In this document: piece after piece, positions 27,925 through 36,366 of the stretch
Layout: the number at the start of each line of letters is the position of its first letter
How positions within the stretch are numbered: the stretch's first letter is position 1
Assembly: GCF_001687305.1 (NCBI RefSeq)
Contig: NZ_LZRK01000003.1
Span: 425,561-489,560 of the forward strand
Direction of reading: 5' to 3'
DNA: 64,000 bases
Source: Actinomyces vulturis
GTDB taxonomy: Bacteria > Actinomycetota > Actinomycetes > Actinomycetales > Actinomycetaceae
The notes under the pieces: model-generated
What the model saw: the letters and a program-made list of their open reading frames with translations, nothing else
What the model was told of the DNA's origin: nothing
The model's database searches: none
Position numbers and translations under genes: made by a program

Positions 27925-28574
27925 TGGATGCTCGTGAAGCCATTCTGGCTCGTACCCGTGATGCTATTTCCCGCTCTCAGCGTGGCCCTGCACCGGCCGT
28001 TCCTCGCGATTACATTCGTGTAGGAAGCGATGCCCCCGGCAGCAAGCCTGTCGTTGATGACATGGTGGAAAAGCTCGTCGATTACGACGCAGTCGTCAAA
28101 GAAGCCGAAACTGACGAGTCAATCGCTGATGCTATCGACGAGTTGCTTGGTGATTCACGCACCGTAGTTGTCCCCGACGGGCTCCCCCAACAGTGGGTTG
28201 ATGCTGCTCGCCGCGGCGGTCGTGAAATCCGTGTAGATTCCCTCAAGGCCCCCCTGAGCCATGAGGAACTCGACCACACTGATGCCGTGCTGACTTGCTC
28301 TCGCCTAGGCATCTCAATCTCTGGAACCATCGTTCTTGATGGCGAAAGCGATCAAGGACGCCGAGCCATCACCTTGGTCCCCGATCATCACGTATGCATT
28401 GTGGAACGCGAGTCGATTGTTCCCACGGTTCCTCAGGCTGTTGACGTGATGGGCCATAACCCACTGCGTCCTCTGACCTGGATTGCCGGTCCTTCAGCAA
28501 CCGCAGATATCGAGTTGATCCGCGTTCAAGGCGTGCATGGCCCTCGCCATCTTGGCGTTGTGATCGCTCACTGA
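27924..28574 (+). CDS. lutC: L-lactate utilisation protein LutC/LldG
   Basis: 216 residues of the LUD family, the small non-iron-sulfur subunit of LutABC. Family stretches include G-I-S-I-S-G-T-I-V-L-D, P-D-H-H-V-C-I-V and the C-terminal I-A-G-P-S-A-T-A-D-I-E. The ATG overlaps the lutB stop (TAATG), with AAGGAGGAG just upstream inside lutB. It is the last gene of the operon, followed by a strong hairpin. Confidence 0.92.
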   Translation: MDAREAILARTRDAISRSQRGPAPAVPRDYIRVGSDAPGSKPVVDDMVEKLVDYDAVVKEAETDESIADAIDELLGDSRTVVVPDGLPQQWVDAARRGGREIRVDSLKAPLSHEELDHTDAVLTCSRLGISISGTIVLDGESDQGRRAITLVPDHHVCIVERESIVPTVPQAVDVMGHNPLRPLTWIAGPSATADIELIRVQGVHGPRHLGVVIAH

Positions 28575-28585
28575 TTACCTAGTCA

Positions 28586-28629
28586 ACCGTGAGGGGGCTG
28601 CCTGCATTCGCAGGCAGCCCCCTCACGGT
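28586..28629. terminator. Bidirectional hairpin terminator after lutABC
   Basis: Perfect 20-bp inverted repeat (arms 28586-28605 and 28610-28629) with an ATTC loop, between convergent lutC and the uridine-kinase-like gene. Confidence 0.85.
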
Positions 28630-28699
28630 GTTCACACGTTTCGTCGCTACATATTCACTGTCGCTATATATTCACCGCAGTGGCGCACAAGGAATGTTG

Positions 28700-29341
28700 T
28701 TACCGGCTAAGTTCTTTCAAGCGTTCTTCGCAGGCTTTCTTTCCGAGTGGCCGGCAGCCTAAATCGAGCCAGCGGCGGATCTCGCCCGGTTCGTCCATGG
28801 CCAGGCGGATTCCTCGTACTAACAGCACATGGACGGGTTTGCGGTGCTCTTTCAGATCGCGTTGAAGGCGGAGCCACCAGGTGCGAATTCGTGGGCGACG
28901 CAAACACAGAGCATCAGCAAGAAGGCCTTCATCACGGCAACGCTGAACCAGATGGGCGGCAAAAATGCCTTCGGCCACCACGAGTTTGTGGCCGGTTGGG
29001 TCCACATCTTGCTCATCGATAGGAGCGTTATGGGGGATGGAATAGAGCGGAATGGTGATGCGCTTTCCTTGGCACAGGGAGCGAATTGCGTCCATCGCTC
29101 GGTCAGCGTCCCAGGAATCGGGGTGGTCCCAGTCAACGATGGAACTAGCTTGTTCGTTGGTCTGGGTTCCATCGCTATATCCGCCGGCTAAAAGAGGTAG
29201 CCCTGCTTCGTTGCCGTTGCGGTAAAAATCATCGAGCGGTAGGCGCAGTGCGCCAACTCGGCGAATCAGTGAGGATTTGCCGCACCCGGATGGCCCTGTC
29301 AGCAGGACCACCCGGGTGCGAGCGTGAGGCTGAACGTTCAC
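28700..29341 (-). CDS. Uridine kinase-like P-loop protein
   Basis: 213 residues. Walker A G-P-S-G-C-G-K-S-S lies at about 16-24, then L-P-L-D-D-F-Y matches the uridine kinase/phosphoribulokinase group, and V-V-A-E-G-I-F fits the Walker B region. It probably phosphorylates a nucleoside or similar small molecule; the substrate is not certain. The GTG start at 29341 is 14 bases after the lysS stop and lacks a strong ribosome site, so it may depend on translation of lysS. Confidence 0.8.
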   Translation of the reverse strand: MNVQPHARTRVVLLTGPSGCGKSSLIRRVGALRLPLDDFYRNGNEAGLPLLAGGYSDGTQTNEQASSIVDWDHPDSWDADRAMDAIRSLCQGKRITIPLYSIPHNAPIDEQDVDPTGHKLVVAEGIFAAHLVQRCRDEGLLADALCLRRPRIRTWWLRLQRDLKEHRKPVHVLLVRGIRLAMDEPGEIRRWLDLGCRPLGKKACEERLKELSR

Positions 29342-29355
29342 TAGCCGCTTTGTGC

Positions 29356-30967
29356 TCAGACGCGCTTAACGATCGGGAAGGTGATGGTTTCGCGGATGCC
29401 CTGGCCGGTGAGGACCATGAGCAGGCGATCAATACCCATCCCCATGCCGCCACAGGGAGGGAAGCCCTGTTCCATGGCAACAAGGAAGTCTTCGTCGAGC
29501 ACCATCGCTTCAGGATCCCCGTTAGCTGCGGCTAGCGCCTGAGCTTCGAAGCGCTGACGCTGAACCACAGGGTCAGCCAGTTCAGAGTAGGCAGTGGCGG
29601 TTTCGAAGCCGCGAATGTAGAGGTCCCACTTTTCAGTCAAGCCGGGCTTGGAACGGTGGTAGCGGGTGAGGGGCGAGGTGTCCTCGGGGAAGTCATAGAC
29701 GAAGGTGGGTTCCCACAGGTCTTTACCTGCGGTTTCCTCAAAGATATCTTCGGCGATCTTGCCGGGGACAGCGTAGTCGTCAACGTCAATGTCGAGCTTT
29801 TCGGCGATCTTCACCAGGTGCTCGCGGGGAGTGTTCACGGTGATTTCTTCGCCAACTGCTTCGGAGATGGAGGTGTAGAGGTCGATCTTCTTCCATTCAC
29901 CGGACAGGTCGTATTCTGTGCCATCGGCGAGGGTGACGATTTCGTTTCCTTCATCGAGGTTGAAGGCGTCACGGGCAGCCTGCTGGATGAGGTTGCGGGT
30001 GAGGTCAGCCATGCCGTTGTAGTCAGAGTATGCCTCGTAGGCTTCCAGGGCGGTGAACTCAGGTGAGTGGGAGGAGTCCACACCTTCGTTACGGAAGTTG
30101 CGGTTAATTTCAAAGACACGGTCCACGCCGCCAACCACTGCGCGCTTGAGGTAGATCTCGGTGGCGATACGCAGGTAGAGATCCATGTCGAAGGCGTTCA
30201 TGTGGGTGATAAACGGGCGCGCTGCTGCGCCGCCGTGGATGACCTGGAGCATGGGGGTTTCGAGTTCCAGGTAGTCACGGTTGTAGAAGTTTTCGCGGAT
30301 GGAGCGAACCACGGTGGCGCGGGTGCGGACCATGTCACGGGCTGCGGGGCGCATGATCAGGTCGAGTTCACGACGACCGTGCCTCTTCACTCAGGCTCAC
30401 CTGTTCGCCCGCTTCGTTGGTCCAGGTCTTGGGAAGGGGACGCAGTGCTTTGGAGGCAATACGCCATGCGGGGATGAGAAGGTCATCGTCACCCGCTTCG
30501 GCAACGTCTACGCCCTCACGTAGTTCGGGGGCTGCAAAGACGGAGAGTTCACCACGACGGGAAGTGCCTACCTGGCCGTGGACGAAGAGGTGGTCACCGA
30601 GGTCCACGTCGGTTTTGAATGCGGCCAGTGAGCTATGGCCTTCGGCGGGCAGGGCCTTGGCGCTGAGCATGGCCTGGAGGGTGGTACCTGCGCCGTCCTG
30701 GAGGGTAACGAAGCAGAGTTTGCCGGTATTGCGCAGGAAGATGACGCGGCCTGCTACACCGACGATACTTCCGTCACCTTCGGCCATTTCGCCGGCTTCG
30801 AGGTGGCCGAAGTTTTCACGGACTTCAGCAATGGTGGAGGTGATGGGGAGGGATACGGGGTAGGGTTCCCAGCCTTCTTCGCGGAGGCGCTCACGTTTGG
30901 AGGCGCGGACCTGGAACTGCTCGCCTGCAGTGGATTCTGACTGGGTGGGGTTCGCTGAATCGTTCAC
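29356..30967 (-). pseudogene. lysS: Lysyl-tRNA synthetase, coding frame broken
   Basis: Two overlapping frames together encode a class II LysRS. 30368-30967 (199 codons, GTG start) carries the N-terminal anticodon-binding OB domain up to L-S-E-E-A-R. 29356-30390 carries the catalytic domain from R-R-E-L-D-L-I, with R-N-F-R-N-E-G, S-P-E-F-T-A-L-E and G-M-G-M-G-I-D-R-L motif 3. The frames overlap by 23 bases. Against typical LysRS the junction lacks about two residues (V-R), which a 5-base loss would explain. It may be a sequencing error, a true mutation with another lysS elsewhere, or a two-piece enzyme. No classic slippery heptamer is seen. Confidence 0.8.
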
Positions 30968-30986
30968 GTGATAATCCTATCTGGGC

Positions 30987-31499
30987 TCAAGCTTGGCGTG
31001 CTTGAGTGAATGTGATGCCACTGGAGTGGAGGTCATCACCGTGAGAGCCACTGGTGGTGGTCTCATCGGTTGCTTGGTGGTGAGGCTGTGATGAGGCTGC
31101 GGAGGGTACCTGTCCTGGTTCTACGCCGAGGTCCACGATTTGGTTGTGTTCGTTGACGAATACGACGTGGGGATCGTAGGTGCGGGCTACGTCGTCGCTC
31201 AGTGTGCTGTAGGCAATGAGGATGACGATGTCTCCGGGCTGGACGAGGTGTGCGGCGGCGCCGTTGATGCAGATTTCTCCGCTTCCTGGTTCACCGGGGA
31301 TGACGTAGGTGCTCAGGCGATTGCCGTTGGTGCAGTCACAGATGTCGACTCGTTCACCGGGGAGAATGTCTGCGGCTTCGAGGAGTGTCTGGTCAACGGT
31401 AATGGACCCCACGTAATCCAGGCGCGCTTGTGTCACGGTGGCGCGGTGGATTTTGGAGGTCATCATGGTGCGAAGTCGCACGGAACTCTGCTCACTCAT
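30987..31499 (-). CDS. panD: Aspartate 1-decarboxylase
   Basis: Makes beta-alanine for pantothenate. 170 residues; the family core is about 115-130. The self-cleavage site is Gly31-Ser32 in D-Y-V-G-S-I-T, which yields the pyruvoyl group. N-G-A-A-A-H-L-V and G-D-I-V-I-L-I match the core. After about residue 127 there is an unusual hydrophilic tail of about 40 residues rich in Ser, His and Thr. It lies 28 bases after panC and 19 before lysS. Confidence 0.94.
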   Translation of the reverse strand: MSEQSSVRLRTMMTSKIHRATVTQARLDYVGSITVDQTLLEAADILPGERVDICDCTNGNRLSTYVIPGEPGSGEICINGAAAHLVQPGDIVILIAYSTLSDDVARTYDPHVVFVNEHNQIVDLGVEPGQVPSAASSQPHHQATDETTTSGSHGDDLHSSGITFTQARQA

Positions 31500-31527
31500 C
31501 GTGCGTAAGCCTAGGCTTGTTACTGTC

Positions 31528-32466
31528 TTAGGCCAACTTCATGAGGCGATTATCAATGAGACGTGTAGCACCCACGCGGGCAGCGACGGCAACGAGTGCG
31601 TACTCGGGGCGCTGGAAGCCTTCTGGTTGTGGGAGTGCCAGTGCGGCGTCGGACAGTTCGATAAAAGTGTCAGGGTCCACGATGGCGACATAATCCACAT
31701 CGACGCCGGGTGCCTGGGTCAGGTAGTCCAGTGCGGTTTGGCGGATGGCTGAGGGGGTCTGTCCTGCGCGGGCGGCTTCCTCAGCAATGGTCAGGCTCTG
31801 AGACAGTGCGAGTGCCTGGGTGCGTTCTTCGTCTGAGAGATAGGCGTTGCGCGAGGAGAGGGCCAGGCCATCGTCATCACGACGAATATCGACGGGGCAA
31901 ATGGTGGTGGGCACATGCAGATCACGCACCATGGCGGAGACGATTGCTAGTTGCTGAGCGTCCTTGCGGCCAAAGAATGAGTAGGTGGGCTGAATGAGGT
32001 TCATCAGGCTAAGAACCACCTGGCACACGCCGCCGAAGTGGGTGGGGCGGGTGGCGCCTTCGAGAACGGTGGCCATGGGGCCGGGGTTTACGGTGATCTG
32101 GGGTTCTCCGTGGGGGTAGATCACCTCAGGGGTGGGGGCGAACACGACGAGTGCGCCCACGCGGAGTTCTCCGCTTTCGGTGGTCAGCGTCTGGGTGAGC
32201 AGATCAACATCACCCTCGAGGTCTCGGGGGTAGGCATCGAGGTCCTCATTGGGGGCGAACTGAAGGGGGTTGACGAAGATGGTGACAACAACGGTTCCTT
32301 CGGTACCGGCTTTGTCTGCTGCGGCTCGAACCAGGTCAGCGTGCCCTTGGTGGAGTGCACCCATCGTCATCACAACGCTGCGCTCGCCGGGGGCCTTGTC
32401 CAGGGTGGCGTGGAGTTCAGGAATGCTGCGGGCGAGGGTCACGGTGGAGGTGTGCTGATCACTCAT
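31528..32466 (-). CDS. panC: Pantothenate synthetase (pantoate-beta-alanine ligase)
   Basis: 312 residues. The nucleotide-binding T-M-G-A-L-H-Q-G-H (HIGH-type) is near residue 35. [24 protein letters not shown] and S-S-R-N-A-Y-L-S are all in place. It joins pantoate to the beta-alanine from the adjacent panD. ATG 32466 has a GGAG site. No panB is in the window. Confidence 0.96.
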   Translation of the reverse strand: MSDQHTSTVTLARSIPELHATLDKAPGERSVVMTMGALHQGHADLVRAAADKAGTEGTVVVTIFVNPLQFAPNEDLDAYPRDLEGDVDLLTQTLTTESGELRVGALVVFAPTPEVIYPHGEPQITVNPGPMATVLEGATRPTHFGGVCQVVLSLMNLIQPTYSFFGRKDAQQLAIVSAMVRDLHVPTTICPVDIRRDDDGLALSSRNAYLSDEERTQALALSQSLTIAEEAARAGQTPSAIRQTALDYLTQAPGVDVDYVAIVDPDTFIELSDAALALPQPEGFQRPEYALVAVAARVGATRLIDNRLMKLA

Positions 32467-32529
32467 GTCTCCACGGTAGTCCTCTTGGTGCCACCCGTGC
32501 TGATTGCTCGGGTGTCAAAAACCTCACCG

Positions 32530-33462
32530 TTACTCGGGTTCCGGAGGGTTGTCCACCTCAAGGTGGTGGTTGGTTTGCAACTCGTGGAGGATCTGCTCGT
32601 AGGTCTGTGCGCTGATGGCTCCGCGTTCCACACATTGTTGTGCAGTCAGCAGCCCCATGGCTCGGTAGGCACGCAGAACGTCATCGAGAGAGGCATCGTC
32701 AGTGGTTTCTGCCGCGAGCGCTTGGCAGTGTGCACGAACGGTACCTACGTCTCCCCGGCTGATGGGGCCGGTAAGTGCCGCTTGTCCTTCATGGAGAGCC
32801 CTGTCGAGGGCTGCGTGAAGGAGGGGGGCGAGCATCGTTCCTGGTTCGTCCACGCCTGCCAATGCGAGGGCTTTCATAGCGCCAGAAACCAACGTAACCA
32901 TGTGATTGGCTCCATGACTGAGGGCTGCATGGTAGAGGGGGCGCTTATCATCGTCGATGACGTAGGGTTCGCCGCCCAGTTCCACGGCAAGTGCCTGGGC
33001 GATGGGGAGCATGGGGCCTTGTCCAGCAACAGCCATAGGGCAACCTACGAGTCGCGGGATATCCATCGATGTTCCGGAGAAGGTCATTGCGGGGTGCAGG
33101 GCCAGGGTGATTGCTCCGGCTCGGGCTGCGGGCGCAAGCACATCGAGGCCGTAACGTCCTGACGTATGGAGAACAACCTGTCCCATTTGCCAAGCGCCCA
33201 CTTGTTCTAGGCCACTCATCAATGAAGGCAGTTGATCATCGGGGATGGCTAGGATGACCAGTTCACTGCGACGGATGATTTCTTGGGGCTCCAGGATGGG
33301 CACGCCGGGTAGCATGGAGTCTGCTCGTTCTTTTGATGCTTCACTCACGGCGTGCACACCAATAATGTGATGGCCTACTGAACGCAATGCGCTTGCCAGG
33401 ACGGTTCCGACTCGTCCAGCACTAATCACGCCAACGCCCATTCGGGCGGGCTGATTGTTCAT
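32530..33462 (-). CDS. Rossmann-fold and DUF2520 domain protein
   Basis: 310 residues from ATG 33462, whose ATGA overlaps the stop of the PH-domain gene. N-terminal G-V-G-V-I-S-A-G-R-V-G-T-V-L is a dinucleotide-binding loop. The C-terminal half is DUF2520 with H-P-A-M-T-F and A-L-S-H-G-A-N-H-M-V-T-L. Proteins of this type often lie next to panC in actinobacteria and have been suggested to take part in pantoate or related NAD(P)-linked reduction; the reaction is not established. Confidence 0.85.
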   Translation of the reverse strand: MNNQPARMGVGVISAGRVGTVLASALRSVGHHIIGVHAVSEASKERADSMLPGVPILEPQEIIRRSELVILAIPDDQLPSLMSGLEQVGAWQMGQVVLHTSGRYGLDVLAPAARAGAITLALHPAMTFSGTSMDIPRLVGCPMAVAGQGPMLPIAQALAVELGGEPYVIDDDKRPLYHAALSHGANHMVTLVSGAMKALALAGVDEPGTMLAPLLHAALDRALHEGQAALTGPISRGDVGTVRAHCQALAAETTDDASLDDVLRAYRAMGLLTAQQCVERGAISAQTYEQILHELQTNHHLEVDNPPEPE

Positions 33463-35147
33463 GATTGTCCTTCCACACGCGCTAGCCATTGCTCAGGTGG
33501 TTCAGTTTTTCGTCGTTGCACTGCACGCTGGGCTTGATCGTGAGCGAGATTTGCCGCTTGCGGTGCATGAAGAGCATAGATGCTCGGAGTCATGAATGAG
33601 TGCGGAATGTCGAGATGAACCGTTGCCAATTTCAGAAGTTGCTGTAACGGGTTTTGAGTGACGCGGAGTGATTGGCTGCGTTCGTGGTTCATCACGATGA
33701 GTTTGCGCTTAAAGAATCCGGTGCGAATCATCATGACAGAGTCAGTGACCGCGGCAGCGATACGGGGTTGTTCAAGTGGGTGGAGCCACCGTGCTCGCGT
33801 GGGGGTGGTGATGAGCCCTTGGCTTGGTCCGGTTCCCGTCATCATGGTGTTGAGAAGGGTGTCCGGATCGTTGGTTCCGAGTTCGGGAATCACCAGCCAG
33901 AGTGCGCGCCAGGCCTCATCGCGGTTTCCTACGGGAAGAAGAACATTCTCTGAGAGAGAGTCTTCTTTGTCGCCTTCGTATCCAGCCACGCACATGGTCA
34001 CGCGCCACCAGTCTTTTGTGCGCCAGAACAAGGACTGTTTCATTTCCACGGCAATGACGCGGCGCGGAGGAATGGTCTGCCACTTGGTTTCGAAGAGTCC
34101 GTGGTTGAGACGGATGCCATCGATGCTGGCGTGTGCGGTGAAGTTGAAGTCTCCAACGATTCGCTTCCATACGATGGAGACAATGATGAGGAGGGAGGGA
34201 GCAGCGCCAACGAAGAATGTGCTGGCAATTGTCCAGCGCGTGGAAGGGCTCTTTTCCGCGGCTGGTCCCACTCCGAGCATGACTCCCGCAACGAAGAGCA
34301 AGGCGGCAATGATGATGAACAAGCTGATTACTACAGTGCTACTTCGCAGGGTCGCACCGATGAGAGTTTGGGGTTTGACCGAATAGAGGCGGGTGCCTTG
34401 TTCGGTATCAATAAAGTCGCTGTAATCGAGTTCGCCAGTGTCTGTTGTCAGTGCGCGTTGCTCAACTCCGTGATCTACGCCGGCACTATCAATGCCCAGT
34501 GCGCCATGAAGAGCCTGCGGCACATCGTCGTGTTCATCTGCTCCCCCACGGTGCTCGTCAGGAAGAAGGACAGACGCGTGCGCACCGTTTAGGGAGTCCG
34601 AGTTCTTCGCATGATTGAGGGCTCGTTGGCGACCTGAGGCTTTGAGAAGGATTTCCGCGCGAACTGCAGCCAGATCCTGTTCACTGAGGTACTGAATGAT
34701 GAGGTTGGAGTCGCTGCCACCAGCAGTTTCGACTCGAAGGCGTCCGATGCCGAGGAACCGTGCAATGAGGGGACGCGTGATATCAACGGCTTGGATGCGG
34801 GTGTAGCGGGCACTGCGGTGGGTGCGCATAAGGATGCCGGAGCGGACACTCACGGTCTCTTCGCCCAGTTCGTAGCTCATGAACTTCCATGCAAGGAAGG
34901 AGTAGGCAACTAAAACCAGCATGACGATGGCAAGCGTCCCGAGGAAGATACCAATGACTCCCGCAAATCCCCAACGACTCGTGGCTGCTTGGCTGACCTC
35001 GGCCAGGGCGGAGCCACTGTTGATGAGGAGTACACCGAAGAGAGCAGTCAGTGATTTCCAACTACTCAAGATGGGAGTCCAGCGAGATAGACGGCGCAGT
35101 TCTGGTTCTTGTTGCACCTCACCGTGATAACTGGTGTGCTCAACCAT
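33459..35147 (-). CDS. Large PH-domain membrane protein, YdbT-like (bPH2)
   Basis: 562 residues. Two membrane segments near residues 31-85 are followed by a bPH2 domain with S-V-R-S-G-I-L-M-R-T-H-R-S-A-R-Y-T-R-I-Q-A-V-D. A second membrane pair near 285-340 and a second PH-type region follow, and a third (M-M-I-R-T-G-F-F-K-R-K) lies near 465. A hydrophilic insert near 180-240 is rich in His and Asp. The family has no firm function. It is coupled to the smaller PH-domain gene by a one-base overlap, as in many Gram-positives. Confidence 0.85.
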   Translation of the reverse strand: MVEHTSYHGEVQQEPELRRLSRWTPILSSWKSLTALFGVLLINSGSALAEVSQAATSRWGFAGVIGIFLGTLAIVMLVLVAYSFLAWKFMSYELGEETVSVRSGILMRTHRSARYTRIQAVDITRPLIARFLGIGRLRVETAGGSDSNLIIQYLSEQDLAAVRAEILLKASGRQRALNHAKNSDSLNGAHASVLLPDEHRGGADEHDDVPQALHGALGIDSAGVDHGVEQRALTTDTGELDYSDFIDTEQGTRLYSVKPQTLIGATLRSSTVVISLFIIIAALLFVAGVMLGVGPAAEKSPSTRWTIASTFFVGAAPSLLIIVSIVWKRIVGDFNFTAHASIDGIRLNHGLFETKWQTIPPRRVIAVEMKQSLFWRTKDWWRVTMCVAGYEGDKEDSLSENVLLPVGNRDEAWRALWLVIPELGTNDPDTLLNTMMTGTGPSQGLITTPTRARWLHPLEQPRIAAAVTDSVMMIRTGFFKRKLIVMNHERSQSLRVTQNPLQQLLKLATVHLDIPHSFMTPSIYALHAPQAANLAHDQAQRAVQRRKTEPPEQWLARVEGQS

Positions 35148-35650
35148 TACAGACCAGCCAATCGTGCTTCACCGAGTGCTGAGAGTTGTTCTCGCAGTTG
35201 CGCGGCTTCTTCTTTAGGAAGCCCATGGATCGTGGCATCAGTTGAAGCACTTGCCGTATGAAGAGTGACAGTGGCAATTCCATAGTGGCGGGCGATGGGT
35301 CCTTCGTTAACGTCCACGTATTGCATACGTCCATAAGGAACAACAGTGACGGACCGGAACATGACGCCTTTTCGCCATAGAAGATCCTCACTGGTTCTTG
35401 CGTATCCCATAGCCCGAACCTGTCGTGGAATCAGCCATCCAAGCCATACCCCGATGAGTACAGACACTGCTGTTCCTGCATACAGCCACGGCACGGAAAA
35501 GAGGTGGGCGAAAAATCCGAAGGCAATTGCGATGGGAAGGATGGTGAGTGCCGTGGCGATGAGGCGGACCTTGATGAGGGCAGGGCTCACAGGATTAAAC
35601 GTCACGCCGAGAGGATTGAACGGATCTCCAATCATGGATTCTTCACTCAT
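35147..35650 (-). CDS. Small PH-domain membrane protein (bPH2)
   Basis: 167 residues from ATG 35650, which has GAGGAG upstream; the frame could begin five codons earlier. Two membrane helices lie at about 30-70. A bPH2 domain follows with W-R-K-G-V-M-F-R-S-V-T-V-V-P-Y-G-R-M-Q-Y-V-D-V. Paired with the large PH-domain protein encoded next, as in the YdbS/YdbT pair. Confidence 0.85.
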   Translation of the reverse strand: MSEESMIGDPFNPLGVTFNPVSPALIKVRLIATALTILPIAIAFGFFAHLFSVPWLYAGTAVSVLIGVWLGWLIPRQVRAMGYARTSEDLLWRKGVMFRSVTVVPYGRMQYVDVNEGPIARHYGIATVTLHTASASTDATIHGLPKEEAAQLREQLSALGEARLAGL

Positions 35651-35736
35651 ACTGCCACTCCTCACCTCGGGTGATATCTATTAAGAATTCAGTTGTTCCA
35701 CAGTAACAAAGGGAAAAAGTGTGTCGTTAGATTTTG

Positions 35737-35752
35737 TTCTCATCCTTGAGAA
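35737..35752. promoter_or_regulatory. Inverted repeat upstream of the PH-domain gene pair
   Basis: TTCTCA (35737-35742) and TGAGAA (35747-35752) flank TCCT, about 90 bases upstream of the small PH-domain gene. A second TTTTGTTNTTCTCA-like copy follows at about 35757-35770. The 221-base gap 35651-35871 also separates this group from DUF3180, so a promoter here is expected. Confidence 0.3.
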
Positions 35753-35871
35753 TGAATTTTGTTGTTCTCAACGAGAGTTCCTCAGGGCTATCAAACTCAG
35801 TCACGTCACGTAACAATGCGTTAGCGGTGACAGGAAAGATCACCAATGCCGTAGAAAAACGTCTCTAAATC

Positions 35872-36366
35872 TTAAACGGTGGGCTGGGAAACGTTAGGAC
35901 CAGAAGTTTGTCCTGATCCTGGTTCATCGTCAGATTCATCGATGCTGCACCACGATTGGACTACGTAGCCCACTACTACCCATGCGATGCATGGAGTCAG
36001 GCACGCGAGGCAGGAGATGAGCAGATCAGTGCGGGCAGGCGATGAGGCCATCTGGAGAGCAACGAAAAACTCACCGGCATACACGCCACTAAATACAGCA
36101 CCGGCAAGGATAGATGATTGTCCTGCTACAGCGGTCAATGCAGCGGAATGGGGATTCATCCATGTGCTTTGGTGCTCACGCATGCGTTTGACGCCATATC
36201 CAGCGATGAGTACACACACGGCAATCACTAAGGCGGTGGCCGCCCCCCAAGCCTGGAGGGGCGGCACCCAGCCTTGATGCCTGACGACCAGTGTGAGTGA
36301 TGCCCAGATGATGATCCCGGGGATCAGCGCACAGAGCAGCACATGCAGTGGCCGAATTCGGTTCAT
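35872..36366 (-). CDS. DUF3180 membrane protein
   Basis: 164 residues with four hydrophobic segments (about 9-27, 39-60, 77-105 and 115-138) and an acidic Ser/Gly-rich C-terminal tail. DUF3180 proteins are found in actinobacteria right after folK, as here. The ATG overlaps the folB/K stop by four bases. Function unknown. Confidence 0.8.
   Translation of the reverse strand: MNRIRPLHVLLCALIPGIIIWASLTLVVRHQGWVPPLQAWGAATALVIAVCVLIAGYGVKRMREHQSTWMNPHSAALTAVAGQSSILAGAVFSGVYAGEFFVALQMASSPARTDLLISCLACLTPCIAWVVVGYVVQSWCSIDESDDEPGSGQTSGPNVSQPTV

Noticed and set aside
30368..30390. Programmed frameshift in lysS
   Set aside because: No slippery heptamer or strong downstream structure is evident, and programmed shifts are not known for LysRS; kept only as a remote option.
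32038..33162. 374-codon open frame on the plus strand
   Set aside because: Antisense to panC and the DUF2520 gene, both well supported; Gly/Val-rich shadow.
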